Shown here: positions 54,710-63,369 of the stretch, one piece after another
Position numbering within the stretch: the stretch's first letter is position 1
Layout of the letters: each line of letters opens with the position of its first letter
Assembly: GCF_002812125.1 (NCBI RefSeq)
Contig: NZ_NPDQ01000001.1
Span: 434,001-498,000 of the forward strand
Origin: Leptospira brenneri
GTDB lineage: Bacteria > Spirochaetota > Leptospiria > Leptospirales > Leptospiraceae
Length of the DNA stretch: 64,000 nt
Direction: 5' to 3'
The notes under the pieces: model-generated
Seen by the model: the letters and a program-made list of their open reading frames with translations, nothing else
What the model was told of the DNA's origin: nothing
Databases searched by the model: none
Made by a program: the position numbers and the translations under genes

Positions 54710-55921
54710 ATGAAATTTTACCTTCCATCCATATTTCTTTCTTTTAGTTTTCTATTGAACTTGAATTGTATACTGATCCCGTTCCAGAAAGAAGAAAAAA
54801 ACCAAGACATGTTACTTGTAGCGCTTGGAATTTTAGCAAATGCTTCTGACTGGGTTTGGGATCTTCCTCCTGGATTTCCAGTACCAAATGTTCCTTCAGA
54901 CAACCCTATGTCCAAGGCAAAGGTGGAACTCGGAAGGCATTTGTTTTATGAAAAAAAATTGTCAGGAAACGGGACGATGGCTTGTAGCGGCTGTCATTTT
55001 CAAGCCTTAGCTTTTGCCGACGGTAAAGATTTTCCAAGTGGAATTACAAGCGAAGCCCATCCGAGAAATGCCCAACATCTTTCAAATGTGGCCTATATGC
55101 CCAGACTTACTTGGAGTAATCCCAAAATGACAAGTTTGGAAATCCAGGCTCGCGCTCCCATGTTTGGAGAAACACCCATTGAGTTAGGTTTGCAGAACAA
55201 TAATTTTTTAAATGAATTATCAGCAAATGCAATTTATCCTCCCATGTTTGAGCGGGCCTTTGGTGGTTCTGGAATCAACGAACAGAACGTACGGTATGCA
55301 CTTGCTAGTTTCCAAAGGTCGATGATTTCTGGAAATTCTAAATTTGACCAATACAATTATAGAAATAATAAATCTGCTCTTACGGCTTCTGAGATACGAG
55401 GACTTAATTTATTTAACGGTGAAGTGGCAGAATGTTTTCATTGTCATGGTGGTTTTAATTTCACTGATACTTCATTTCATGGAGGAGCCAAGGAAGAATT
55501 CTTTTATCATAGCAATGGAATTCATGATGATGCATACTATGCTGGTGTTCCTAGTAATAAACGAGGGTTATTTGATTTAACTGGTGTTGCCTCTGATACC
55601 GGAAAATTTCGAGCCCCCTCTTTGCGTAATATTGGAGTCACCTATCCATACATGCATGATGGGATTTTTATGTGTGCGGATTCTAACAATCCCGACAAAC
55701 CTGCTGGCGCAGGAAAAACAAAGGTCGATTGTGCAAGAGATGCATTGACCCAAGTTGTAGACCATTACCGTTCGGGTGGTCAAGCTCATACAGCAAAAGA
55801 TTCGACTCTTATTCGTGCTTTTACAATTACAAATTCTCAAAGGGACGATATGGTGAATTTCCTTTTGGCTTTGACTGACGAAGAATTTTTAACCAATCCT
55901 AAGTTTGCGAGTCCCTTTTGA
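54710..55921 (+). CDS. mbnH: MbnH-type di-haem c-type cytochrome peroxidase
   Basis: 403 residues, lipobox NLNC (Cys20). Two haem c sites: C92-S-G-C95-H96 and C242-F-H-C245-H246; [10 protein letters not shown] near 312-321 corresponds to the distal-ligand region of the cytochrome c peroxidase/MauG superfamily. It belongs to the MbnH branch by its direct pairing with mbnP 58 bases upstream. It should oxidise a Trp on MbnP through a bis-Fe(IV) state. Probably located on the periplasmic or outer face of a membrane, since both partners carry lipoboxes. Confidence 0.9.
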   Translation: MKFYLPSIFLSFSFLLNLNCILIPFQKEEKNQDMLLVALGILANASDWVWDLPPGFPVPNVPSDNPMSKAKVELGRHLFYEKKLSGNGTMACSGCHFQALAFADGKDFPSGITSEAHPRNAQHLSNVAYMPRLTWSNPKMTSLEIQARAPMFGETPIELGLQNNNFLNELSANAIYPPMFERAFGGSGINEQNVRYALASFQRSMISGNSKFDQYNYRNNKSALTASEIRGLNLFNGEVAECFHCHGGFNFTDTSFHGGAKEEFFYHSNGIHDDAYYAGVPSNKRGLFDLTGVASDTGKFRAPSLRNIGVTYPYMHDGIFMCADSNNPDKPAGAGKTKVDCARDALTQVVDHYRSGGQAHTAKDSTLIRAFTITNSQRDDMVNFLLALTDEEFLTNPKFASPF

Positions 55922-56817
55922 TGAAACAATTGACCGCTAAACAAATTTCGTTTTTCATTCTAGGTTTACTTTTTACCCACTGTACCTTTGGTTCTGTGGG
56001 GGATAGTAACAAAGAAAAAGAGACCATTCTACAAAATTTGATTTTTTTCAATAACACCCAGCTAATCCCGGTGGGAACCAATCTTCGTAGTTATGATGAC
56101 CAGGCGGATGACAATCTCAATCAGTTTAGTTTGACTAGTAATAGTGTGAACTACAACATCACCATCCAAAGTAGTTCTTATATCAATTGGGAAATGGGAA
56201 CTTACCGAATCAATCCACCAAACCAAGTATTAGGTGTATCTACGTCTAGTTCGGAAAAAAATTCCACTGCCACAGCAAAAACTCATACCCCATATACGGT
56301 ACCACTCGATTTGCCAGCGGATGATTTGTATGGGAAATCCTACCCATTTTTATCTGCAGGGACTGTATCCAACATCGCGGAATACAATAGTACGATGGAA
56401 ACGGGTGCTAGTTTTCTTTATCCAAATACAAGGACATCGAATATGCCTCTAGGTGTGGTGGCTGTTGCCAATGTGAGTTGGGAAGAGATTTATATCAGAA
56501 TGACAGTGAATGGAAATGACATCACAATCCTTCTGCCCCAAGGAAATAAATCAATCACCCCTAAATGTAAAATTCCCATAAAGCTGGGTCGTTCTGGAAA
56601 TATAGAGATCTTAATGTCACCATCTTCTATGTTTCAAGATAGAACCGTATCAGGAACTCCCGTTCGGTTTTTACAGCAACTGTCATTATTACTTCCAGGG
56701 ACGATTGTGATATCGAAAGTTTCCAATATTTCTTTATACAATATCTTACTTCAGAATCTCCAAGCAGAAGATATCGTTTTTAGTTTCCCTGGATGTTTTC
56801 CTGGAGTGGAACGATGA
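55921..56817 (+). CDS. Hypothetical lipoprotein of the mbnPH operon
   Basis: 298 residues from the ATG at 55921, which overlaps the mbnH stop codon by one base (TGATG). Lipobox LFTHC (Cys21). Beta-rich mature domain with no family I recognise; only two Cys and few Met, so it is not an obvious metal protein. The tight coupling to mbnH and to the next gene implies a role in the same process, such as assembling or anchoring the pair. Confidence 0.72.
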   Translation: MKQLTAKQISFFILGLLFTHCTFGSVGDSNKEKETILQNLIFFNNTQLIPVGTNLRSYDDQADDNLNQFSLTSNSVNYNITIQSSSYINWEMGTYRINPPNQVLGVSTSSSEKNSTATAKTHTPYTVPLDLPADDLYGKSYPFLSAGTVSNIAEYNSTMETGASFLYPNTRTSNMPLGVVAVANVSWEEIYIRMTVNGNDITILLPQGNKSITPKCKIPIKLGRSGNIEILMSPSSMFQDRTVSGTPVRFLQQLSLLLPGTIVISKVSNISLYNILLQNLQAEDIVFSFPGCFPGVER

Positions 56818-57758
56818 AACAAATGACAAACATAACAAAACCGCGAAACGTAACTTTTTCATTTTTATTATTATTTGTATTCTTTGGTAACTTTTCTTTA
56901 TATTCGCATCATACTGGTTCGTCGGATAGCCCGAATGCAACTGCCAGATTTGTGGATCCTTTTACCGGAAAACGAGAGAAACCTACTAACTATTTGGTAA
57001 TGACCCAAGATTATTACCAATCCACTCGAGAGAATAGTCATCTCTTTACAACTACAGCCTTTGCGGAGATGAATTTTTTTGATGGAAGATTTGCTCTCAA
57101 TGCTTCGGTTCCTTGGAACTACTACCAACAAAGGGGAAGAGAAGATGCCGCAAGGATTGGAAAAACTTATCTTGGTTTTAAATACCAACCATTTTTTGAT
57201 TTGGACAAACCGTACTTTTTTGTGATTGAGGGTTCTGTTGGTTTTCCTAGTGGTCCTGATACTGACCGGTTCACAGGTGGAAATTATTATACGGGTTCTG
57301 GATTTATCAAACTTGGTTATTTGTATGAGAAGTGGTCTTTTGTGACTAAAATCGGAGGATTAAATCCACTTTCGAGACCACAACCAAACAACTTACAAGA
57401 CAATGATGGAATTCCATATTACGCACGTAAACCTTCGGCATCTCCACCAGAACCAGAATATGAATTCAAAAAAACCACACTCATTTCTGCTTATGTGACG
57501 TATTATTTGATGCCTGAGATTTCTCTCTTTACAGGACTCTTATATCGTAATCCTTACAATGGTGTTGATTATTCGAAAGAAAAGGATAAAGCCAATCCTT
57601 CTTATTTTACGGAAGCCAGTGCGGGATTTTCTTGGAATTTTTCTGAAAAATACAATATGAGTTTAGCCTATAGATACCCCTTACAAAGGGATCGTGAGTA
57701 TAGGCTCTATCAATCGGCGTGGACATTTGCCTTCTCTATGGAGTGGGGAAGCGATTGA
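56814..57758 (+). CDS. Outer-membrane barrel-like protein of the mbnPH operon
   Basis: 314 residues from the ATG at 56814; its ATGA overlaps the previous stop, and an upstream in-frame ATG at 56793 is less likely. Signal peptide (FSFLLLFVFFGNFSLYS) followed by HHTGSSDSPNATARF. The body has the strand pattern of the Phenol_MetA_deg/transporter-like outer-membrane family (GKTYLGFKYQPFF, EGSVGFPSGPDTDRF, GFIKLGYLYEKW, SLAYRYPLQRDREYRLY). It may import or release the ligand handled by MbnP/MbnH; no TonB box is seen. Confidence 0.72.
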   Translation: MKQMTNITKPRNVTFSFLLLFVFFGNFSLYSHHTGSSDSPNATARFVDPFTGKREKPTNYLVMTQDYYQSTRENSHLFTTTAFAEMNFFDGRFALNASVPWNYYQQRGREDAARIGKTYLGFKYQPFFDLDKPYFFVIEGSVGFPSGPDTDRFTGGNYYTGSGFIKLGYLYEKWSFVTKIGGLNPLSRPQPNNLQDNDGIPYYARKPSASPPEPEYEFKKTTLISAYVTYYLMPEISLFTGLLYRNPYNGVDYSKEKDKANPSYFTEASAGFSWNFSEKYNMSLAYRYPLQRDREYRLYQSAWTFAFSMEWGSD

Positions 57759-57822
57759 CAACTGATGCCTTTTTTAAAACGTTCTAAGAAACTCTATAAA
57801 TTTGATTCGTAAAAGGTAATCT

Positions 57823-59070
57823 ATGAGCAACGTAGAAATCGTACCAGTAGGGGAACTCCCTCCTATTGGAGTTGTGCCCAAAAAAATGCACGCGCAGGTC
57901 ATTCGCCCGGAACGTTACGGCGAACCGAAAACTTCTTTCCAATCAGAAGTCATTGATGTTCCGGAGATCGGTCCGAACGAAGTTCTCGTAGCCACTATGG
58001 CTGCTGGAGTTAACTATAATAACGTTTGGGCAGCCCTTGGGTATCCAGTGGATGTGATCGCTGCTCGTAATAAAAAAGGCGAACCAGAAAAATTCCACAT
58101 CGGTGGATCTGATGCATCCGGTATTGTCTATAAAGTTGGAGCCGAAGTTAAAAATGTGAAAGTGGGTGACGAGGTTGTTGTCCATTGTGCGATGTGGGAT
58201 CCAAAAGATCCATGGGTTCTTTCTGGAAAAGATCCAATGTATGCACCTTCTCAAATCATTTGGGGATATGAATCCAATTGGGGATCTTTTGCACAGTTTT
58301 GCAAAGTACAAGACCACCAATGCCTTCCACGTCCTCAACACCTAACATGGGAAGCTTCTGCGGCTTATATGTTGGTAGCTGCAACCGCCTACAGAATGTT
58401 ACACCACTGGAAACCAAACGATGTAAAACCTGGTGATGTTGCTTTGATTTGGGGTGGAGCTGGTGGACTTGGTGCCATGGCAATCCAAATCGTAAAAGCA
58501 GCTGGTGGAATTCCAATCGCTGTTGTTTCTTCTGATGACAAAATTGATTTCTGTAAAAACTTAGGTGCTGCTGGTGTGATCAACCGTAACAAGTTCAAAC
58601 ATTGGGGTGGCCTAACTTCTGACATCAACAAACCAGAAGCATTTGTTGAGTGGACCAAACAAGCTCGTGAATTTGGAAAAGCGATTTGGGACATTGCCGG
58701 TAAAGGTAAAAACCCACAAATCGTATTTGAACATCCGGGTGAAACAACACTCCCTACTTCCGTATTTGTTTGTGAAACAGGTGGTATGGTTGTGATTTGC
58801 GCGGGAACTACTGGTTTTAACGCAACAGCTGACCTACGTTATCTGTGGATGAGACAAAAACGTCTGCAAGGTTCACACTTCGCAAACGACGACAACTGTC
58901 GTGACCTCAACCAACTCGTGATCGATAAAAAAGTGGATCCAGTTTTGGCTGAAACTTATAGTTTCGAACAAACTGGTGAGTGCCACCAATTGATGCGCGA
59001 AAACAAACACCCATCAGGAAACATGTCAATCCTCGTTGGTGCAAAAACTACAGGTCTTGGGAAGAAGTAA
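57823..59070 (+). CDS. ccrA: Crotonyl-CoA carboxylase/reductase
   Basis: 415 residues of the MDR superfamily, strongly matching crotonyl-CoA carboxylase/reductase: [64 protein letters not shown] (NADPH site), FEHPGE and [10 protein letters not shown]. The Asn of NYNN, Glu of WGYE and His of GSHFAN are at the places of the known CO2-binding residues. It reductively carboxylates crotonyl-CoA to ethylmalonyl-CoA. No other ethylmalonyl-CoA pathway gene is adjacent; the MaoC pair at 3146-4024 is not close enough to link. Confidence 0.92.
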   Translation: MSNVEIVPVGELPPIGVVPKKMHAQVIRPERYGEPKTSFQSEVIDVPEIGPNEVLVATMAAGVNYNNVWAALGYPVDVIAARNKKGEPEKFHIGGSDASGIVYKVGAEVKNVKVGDEVVVHCAMWDPKDPWVLSGKDPMYAPSQIIWGYESNWGSFAQFCKVQDHQCLPRPQHLTWEASAAYMLVAATAYRMLHHWKPNDVKPGDVALIWGGAGGLGAMAIQIVKAAGGIPIAVVSSDDKIDFCKNLGAAGVINRNKFKHWGGLTSDINKPEAFVEWTKQAREFGKAIWDIAGKGKNPQIVFEHPGETTLPTSVFVCETGGMVVICAGTTGFNATADLRYLWMRQKRLQGSHFANDDNCRDLNQLVIDKKVDPVLAETYSFEQTGECHQLMRENKHPSGNMSILVGAKTTGLGKK

Positions 59071-59101
59071 TTCTTTCCAGGTGTGTATTTAGAGTACATG
59101 T

Positions 59102-59137
59102 CCCCGCCCAACTCGAACTGGGTGGGGTTATCCACCC
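59102..59137 (+). terminator. GC-rich hairpins after ccrA (terminator-like)
   Basis: CCCCGCCCA (59102-59110) pairs with TGGGTGGGG (59119-59127) across an 8-base loop; GGGTGG of the second arm could alternatively pair with CCACCC at 59132-59137. No T-run follows, so termination would need Rho or be weak. Confidence 0.45.
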
Positions 59138-59246
59138 GCCACCCAATGGCTCCATCTACCATGAAACCTTCGTTTTGTGAATCTCATTTCCTTTATCATA
59201 TTTTTTATTTTTCAAAAGTTCGTATTTTTACAAAGGAAGTTCGTAT

Positions 59247-59678
59247 ATGTATCCAAGAATTAATTTAATCACACTCGGAGTTTCCGACTTACAGAGATCC
59301 GTAGACTTTTATGAAAAGGGACTCGGTTGGAAACGATCGGAAGAAAGTAATGATAATGTTGCTTTTTTTCAGATAGGAGCAGTCGTATTTGGTTTGTTTG
59401 GTGAAAAATCTTTGGCAGAGGATATTGGAATCCCTTTCCAAAACCGCCAGGAATTTTCCGGTATCACTTTGGCTCAAAATCAAACGAGTGAAGCTGAAGT
59501 TGACGCCGTATTCGAAAAAGTGCGCGCGTTAGGTGCAAAAATTCTCAAAGAACCTCAGAAGGTTTTTTGGGGGGGATATAGTGGATATTTTAAAGACTTC
59601 GATGGTCATATTTTTGAAGTAGCTTACAATCCCTTCTTCCCTTTGAATGAAAAAGGCGAAATTGTACTGAATAAGTAA
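59247..59678 (+). CDS. VOC-superfamily (glyoxalase-like) protein
   Basis: 143 residues, one or two beta-alpha-beta-beta-beta modules: INLITLGVSDLQRSVDFYEKGLGWKR at the start, GGYSGYFKDFDGHIFEVAYNPFFP at the end. The final Glu in HIFEVAY is the family's metal ligand, while the usual first His is replaced by T (LITLGV), so a metal site may be incomplete. Function unknown. Between ccrA and an MDR oxidoreductase on the same strand, with gaps of 176 and 53 bases. Confidence 0.85.
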   Translation: MYPRINLITLGVSDLQRSVDFYEKGLGWKRSEESNDNVAFFQIGAVVFGLFGEKSLAEDIGIPFQNRQEFSGITLAQNQTSEAEVDAVFEKVRALGAKILKEPQKVFWGGYSGYFKDFDGHIFEVAYNPFFPLNEKGEIVLNK

Positions 59679-59731
59679 TCTCTTTCTATTATTGTTATGT
59701 TTTATTGTTTTGGTATCAATTAAGGAAAAAT

Positions 59732-60742
59732 ATGAAACAAGCACAAATCCATAATTTTGGTTTGGATCATTTAGAAATCATAAACGTTCCTGAACCCACA
59801 AGTCCAGGCCCTACAGAAGTAATGGTTCGATTGCGAGCCGCTTCGTTAAATTACAGAGACTCACTTGTTGTGGAAGGAAAATACAATCCAAAATTTCCCC
59901 TCCCCTTGGTCCCTTGCAGCGATGGTGCAGGAGAAATTGTCAGTATTGGCTCTGCAGTCACAGAATGGAAAGTGGGGGACCGAGTTCTTTTAACCTTTGC
60001 ACCGAAGTGGATCGCAAAAGAAGCAACCCATGCCGAAATGCGCCATACCATTGGGGGCCCACTACCTGGCACTTTACGTGAGTTAGCTCTAGTCCCGGAA
60101 ACAGGGCTTGTTCGAATTCCTTCACATTTATCCTATGAAGAGGCTGCTACCTTACCCTGTGCGGCACTCACTGCTTGGTCTGGTTTATTCCAATTCAGTC
60201 AATTGAAACCAGGTGAATTTGTCGTTGTACAAGGAACAGGTGGTGTTTCTATCTTTGCTTTGCAGTTCGCAAAATTAGTAGGAGCTAAGGTGATTCTTAC
60301 ATCTTCCAGTACTGAAAAGTTAGAACGAGGAAAAGAGTTGGGAGCCGACTATCTTATCAATTACAAAGAAACACCTGATTGGGGAAAAGAAGTTCGTCGG
60401 ATCACAGAGAAAGTAGGAGCCGATCATATCATCGAAGTGGGTGGGGCCGGTACTTTGGAACAATCCATTGCCGCCTGTCGTCCGTTTGGTGTGATTCACT
60501 TGATCGGAATCCTTGCTGGTAAATCGGGAGAATTAAATTTACTTCCTGCGGTGATGAACAATTTGAAAATTCAAGGCCTTGTTGTCGGCGGAAGAAAAGC
60601 ATTTGTTGAAATGAACGGGGCCATTGAGGCTTCTGGACTACGACCCGTTGTAGATAAGGTGTTTTCTTTAGAAGAATCTGCCGATGCAATCCGATACTTG
60701 CGATCTGGTTCTCATTTCGGAAAAATTGTGATTCGTATTTAG
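59732..60742 (+). CDS. Zinc-independent MDR oxidoreductase (alcohol dehydrogenase/quinone reductase-like)
   Basis: 336 residues from the ATG at 59732, preceded by TAAGGAAAA. MDR fold: LRAASLNYRDSLVVEGKY, PLVPCSDGAGEIVSIG, cofactor motif VVQGTGGVSIFALQFAKLVGA and a DYLINYKETPDWG segment. The catalytic zinc Cys near the N-terminus is replaced (NYRDSL), as in quinone-reductase-type members. NAD(P)H-dependent reductase of unknown substrate. A strong terminator follows. Confidence 0.85.
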   Translation: MKQAQIHNFGLDHLEIINVPEPTSPGPTEVMVRLRAASLNYRDSLVVEGKYNPKFPLPLVPCSDGAGEIVSIGSAVTEWKVGDRVLLTFAPKWIAKEATHAEMRHTIGGPLPGTLRELALVPETGLVRIPSHLSYEEAATLPCAALTAWSGLFQFSQLKPGEFVVVQGTGGVSIFALQFAKLVGAKVILTSSSTEKLERGKELGADYLINYKETPDWGKEVRRITEKVGADHIIEVGGAGTLEQSIAACRPFGVIHLIGILAGKSGELNLLPAVMNNLKIQGLVVGGRKAFVEMNGAIEASGLRPVVDKVFSLEESADAIRYLRSGSHFGKIVIRI

Positions 60743-60806
60743 AAATTTAAGACTCTAGTTTATTTCTAAAGTAATATTCAGTATAGATAAACCGAATATT
60801 ACAATG

Positions 60807-60835
60807 CCGGCGAAAACAAATTCGTCGGTTTTTTT
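60807..60835 (+). terminator. Rho-independent terminator
   Basis: Stem CCGGCGAA/TTCGTCGG (one G-U pair) around AACAAA, followed by seven T, 64 bases after the MDR stop codon. An AT-rich inverted repeat (AATATTC ... GAATATT) lies just upstream. Confidence 0.85.
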
Positions 60836-60855
60836 CTATCTAACCTTTTCAATTT

Positions 60856-61257
60856 CTATTTAGAGATCGAATTCAATATCGAATTTCTTTCAATGTCTAG
60901 TGCAATGACAGATAAATGAATTTCTATCAGTGCCAAAACTAAGGAAACCACCATGAAAAACAGGGATGAGGCAAATAGTACCCAAGCAACTATGTTATAA
61001 AATGGAATCATACCCATGGAGCAGGTGCATAAGATAAGGCTTAAAATTCCGGCACTTTGAGAATACAAAATGAGAGAAATACGAAATCTCAGATTATGGA
61101 TTTGTTTGACTAAGATTTCTGATTTAGAATTTTCGTATTCTGTTAGTAGTTGTCTGGATAGTTTTGCTAGTCCAAAAAAACGATTGGTATAAGCAAGCAT
61201 CAGTAATGAGATTGCTGGGAATAATAAGCCTGGTATACTATATGTTAGGTTGTCCAA
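60856..61257 (-). CDS. DUF2721 family membrane protein
   Basis: 133 residues with three membrane helices. Matches DUF2721: PGLLFPAISLLMLAYTNRFFGLAKLSRQL at the start, ILVKQIHNLRFRISLILYSQSAGILSLIL in the middle (basic loop then helix), and AWVLFASSLFFMVVSLVLALIEIHLSV at the end. Function unknown. It begins 5 bases after the stop of the fumarylacetoacetate-hydrolase-family gene, so the two are cotranscribed. Confidence 0.82.
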   Translation of the reverse strand: MDNLTYSIPGLLFPAISLLMLAYTNRFFGLAKLSRQLLTEYENSKSEILVKQIHNLRFRISLILYSQSAGILSLILCTCSMGMIPFYNIVAWVLFASSLFFMVVSLVLALIEIHLSVIALDIERNSILNSISK

Positions 61258-61262
61258 TGAAG

Positions 61263-62219
61263 TTAACCTTGTTTAATTTGGAGAACTTGTTCCCCCAAAT
61301 CCAAACGTTTATCTGCAGTTCGAATCGTTGCTTTGATCTCATCTCCTGGCTGCAAATACTCAGTTCGTTTCTTTTGACCTTTGATAAAAAGATCCCATTT
61401 TTTATGTTCAGCGAGAATACTAACAAAGATTTGTTTTATTTTTCCAGGAGCTTGGAGAGCACAACCAGAAGGGGTTCCTGTCAGTAACACGTCACCGATT
61501 TGGATACTGCTAAATAATGAAAGTTCGGCGATGGTTTCTTTTGGTGGAAAAACCATTTGATTTGCTTTAGCCGATTGCCTTAACTTTCCATTTACTGTAA
61601 GGTTGAGTTCTAAAGAATTGATCAGTTCGTAGTCACCAGGTTCTAATACGACAAGTATGGGGCCTGCTGGGAAAAAAGTTCTGTAAGACTTTCCTTTATA
61701 CCACTGCAATTGTGGTAATTGGATGTCTCTAGCCGATATATCATTTGCGATAAAGATAGCAGCAACATAATCACTCGGATTGTAGGAGTTAAGGTCCAGT
61801 GGAGAATCAATGGGTTTACCAAATACAATTCCCAATTCGATTTCATAATCCAAAAGTTCTACATGGCTGGGACGTATTACATCTCCAATGGCAGACGTAA
61901 TGGAAACATCCGACTTAGTAAAAAATAAATTATATGTTTTTGATTTGGGGTTTAGACCAGATTCCAAAGTATGTTTTTTGTAATTGGCCCCTTGGCAAAT
62001 GATTTGGCAGGGCGAGGTGACGGGTGATAAAATCGTAATCAGACTTTTATCAATAGTTTTTGTAGACTTAAGATTGGGTTTGACCCTTCTTTTTTGAAGA
62101 TCAACTAGCAAATCTTTGGTGGTTTTGTCACCAATTTCTAATGGAAGGATTTTTTCTTCTGTTACAAGCCCCCAATCAATTTTATTTTTATACTGAAAAC
62201 GTACAAACTGTTTGGCCAT
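61263..62219 (-). CDS. Fumarylacetoacetate hydrolase family protein
   Basis: 318 residues. FAH-domain motifs: LSPVTSPCQIICQGANYKKH, LDYEIELGIVFGKPI (metal-binding Glu pair), IFIANDISARDIQL (metal-binding Asp) and LLTGTPSGCALQAPGKI. The N-terminal 70 residues (FVRFQYKNKIDWGLV) are the usual extra domain. Members hydrolyse C-C bonds in oxo-acids or decarboxylate oxaloacetate; the substrate here is unknown. Upstream of the DUF2721 gene on the same transcript. Confidence 0.88.
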   Translation of the reverse strand: MAKQFVRFQYKNKIDWGLVTEEKILPLEIGDKTTKDLLVDLQKRRVKPNLKSTKTIDKSLITILSPVTSPCQIICQGANYKKHTLESGLNPKSKTYNLFFTKSDVSITSAIGDVIRPSHVELLDYEIELGIVFGKPIDSPLDLNSYNPSDYVAAIFIANDISARDIQLPQLQWYKGKSYRTFFPAGPILVVLEPGDYELINSLELNLTVNGKLRQSAKANQMVFPPKETIAELSLFSSIQIGDVLLTGTPSGCALQAPGKIKQIFVSILAEHKKWDLFIKGQKKRTEYLQPGDEIKATIRTADKRLDLGEQVLQIKQG

Positions 62220-62308
62220 CGTGAACCTATGAAATTATAACTGGGCTGTGGGAAAAAACACGAGGGCCAACAATGAGGCCCGGTGGTAGGAAGGGGATTT
62301 TTGTCTGT

Positions 62309-62530
62309 CTATTCTTCCGCGAAAAGATTGTTTAGGGAATCGATAAGAGTGTCTACCTCTACCCCGTAACCCATACAAACTTGTTCAATTGTTTCGACTT
62401 CATTGATAGAACAGTGAGAACATCCACCTAGGTGGTAACTAGAGAAAACTAGACCTGCTTCCGGGTGGATGGCAATTGCTTCTCCGACTGTCATTTCTTT
62501 GAAAAAGCGTGGTTTTGTTGTTTCGGTCAT
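62309..62530 (-). CDS. DUF1858 redox-disulfide domain protein
   Basis: 73 residues: the whole protein is a DUF1858 (hybrid-cluster-protein-associated redox disulfide) domain, with FKEMTVGEAIAIHPEAGLVF and a GGCSHCS motif (two Cys one residue pair apart plus His), then a TIEQVCMGYGVEVDTLI tail. It may bind metal or a redox cofactor; such domains occur next to iron-sulfur and nitrosative-stress genes. Start 64 bases from the divergent PTPS-like gene. Confidence 0.88.
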   Translation of the reverse strand: MTETTKPRFFKEMTVGEAIAIHPEAGLVFSSYHLGGCSHCSINEVETIEQVCMGYGVEVDTLIDSLNNLFAEE

Positions 62531-62594
62531 CTTAAAAGCCCTCAGAAAGGAAATTACTATACAAATATTGGACTATGCCCTATTCGTCAATGGA

Positions 62595-62999
62595 ATGTTT
62601 ACCCAGGAAAAAGGGAAATTTTACGTCCGCATCGAGGGAAGGTTCGAATCCGCCCATTTCCTCTACCAGTACTTTGCCGATGGGTCGGATGAACCCATTC
62701 ATGGCCATTCCTGGAAAGTGGAGGTGTTTTTAGAGGGGAATACGAACATTCGTCCCGATGGAATTTCTTACGATTTTTTAACCGCCAGAACGAAGCTAAT
62801 GGATCTTGTTCATTCCATCGACCATATTCTCATCAATGACCATCCTGACTTTAAGGGAGTCAATCCCACATCAGAAAATGTGGCTCGTTGGTTTTATTCA
62901 GGTTTGAAAGCGGATGTAAAATCCTCCGCAGGCAAAATCCGAAGAATCGTGATTCATGAAGGACCAGAAAATCTCGCTTTCTTTGAACCAGAGAATTGA
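62595..62999 (+). CDS. 6-pyruvoyl-tetrahydropterin synthase family, PTPS-III type
   Basis: 134 residues from the ATG at 62595; an upstream frame extension to 62469 is unlike the family and overlaps the divergent gene. Zinc ligands H21 (FESAHFL), H36 and H38 (HGHSW); PTSENVAR near 91-98 and HEGPENLAFF are family motifs. The catalytic Cys of QueD/PTPS-II is absent; the site reads E33-P-I-H-G-H, the ExxHGH form of PTPS-III, which can cleave the dihydroneopterin triphosphate side chain to 6-hydroxymethyldihydropterin and replace FolB in folate synthesis. Confidence 0.8.
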   Translation: MFTQEKGKFYVRIEGRFESAHFLYQYFADGSDEPIHGHSWKVEVFLEGNTNIRPDGISYDFLTARTKLMDLVHSIDHILINDHPDFKGVNPTSENVARWFYSGLKADVKSSAGKIRRIVIHEGPENLAFFEPEN

Positions 63000-63369
63000 A
63001 TCTTTCGAGTCATTTGTAACACTAGTTAGGTACTAATCCTTAAAATTTTCACCCCAGAGATCGTGATCCGCCAATCCGTTAAAGTGAATCCGGAATAAGA
63101 TCAGTTTGAATTTCGAAAAAAGAACAAGTGTATAAAAACAACTCGTAGTTTGGTTTCTGACGTAAAATTTATGTCAGCAAACATTCGTTTGTGATAAAAA
63201 AAATCAATCCATTCTTTATCTCGGTCAGTCTAAAGACGGCGAAATATAAATCGTTAAACATATATGTTTTATTTTTATTGCACAGGTTTTTGATTTTTTT
63301 CATAAAAAAATCTCACCTTAATCGATTGCTTTTCTACCAGCTAATTATGAAAATCGGTAGAACAACTCC
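63000..63369. other. AT-rich intergenic region
   Basis: No supported gene. A 69-codon ORF at 63191-63400 is low-complexity, Lys/Phe/Leu/Ile-rich, lacks a ribosome-binding site and runs into the next gene. The region must contain the promoter of the REC-PAS gene. Confidence 0.4.
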
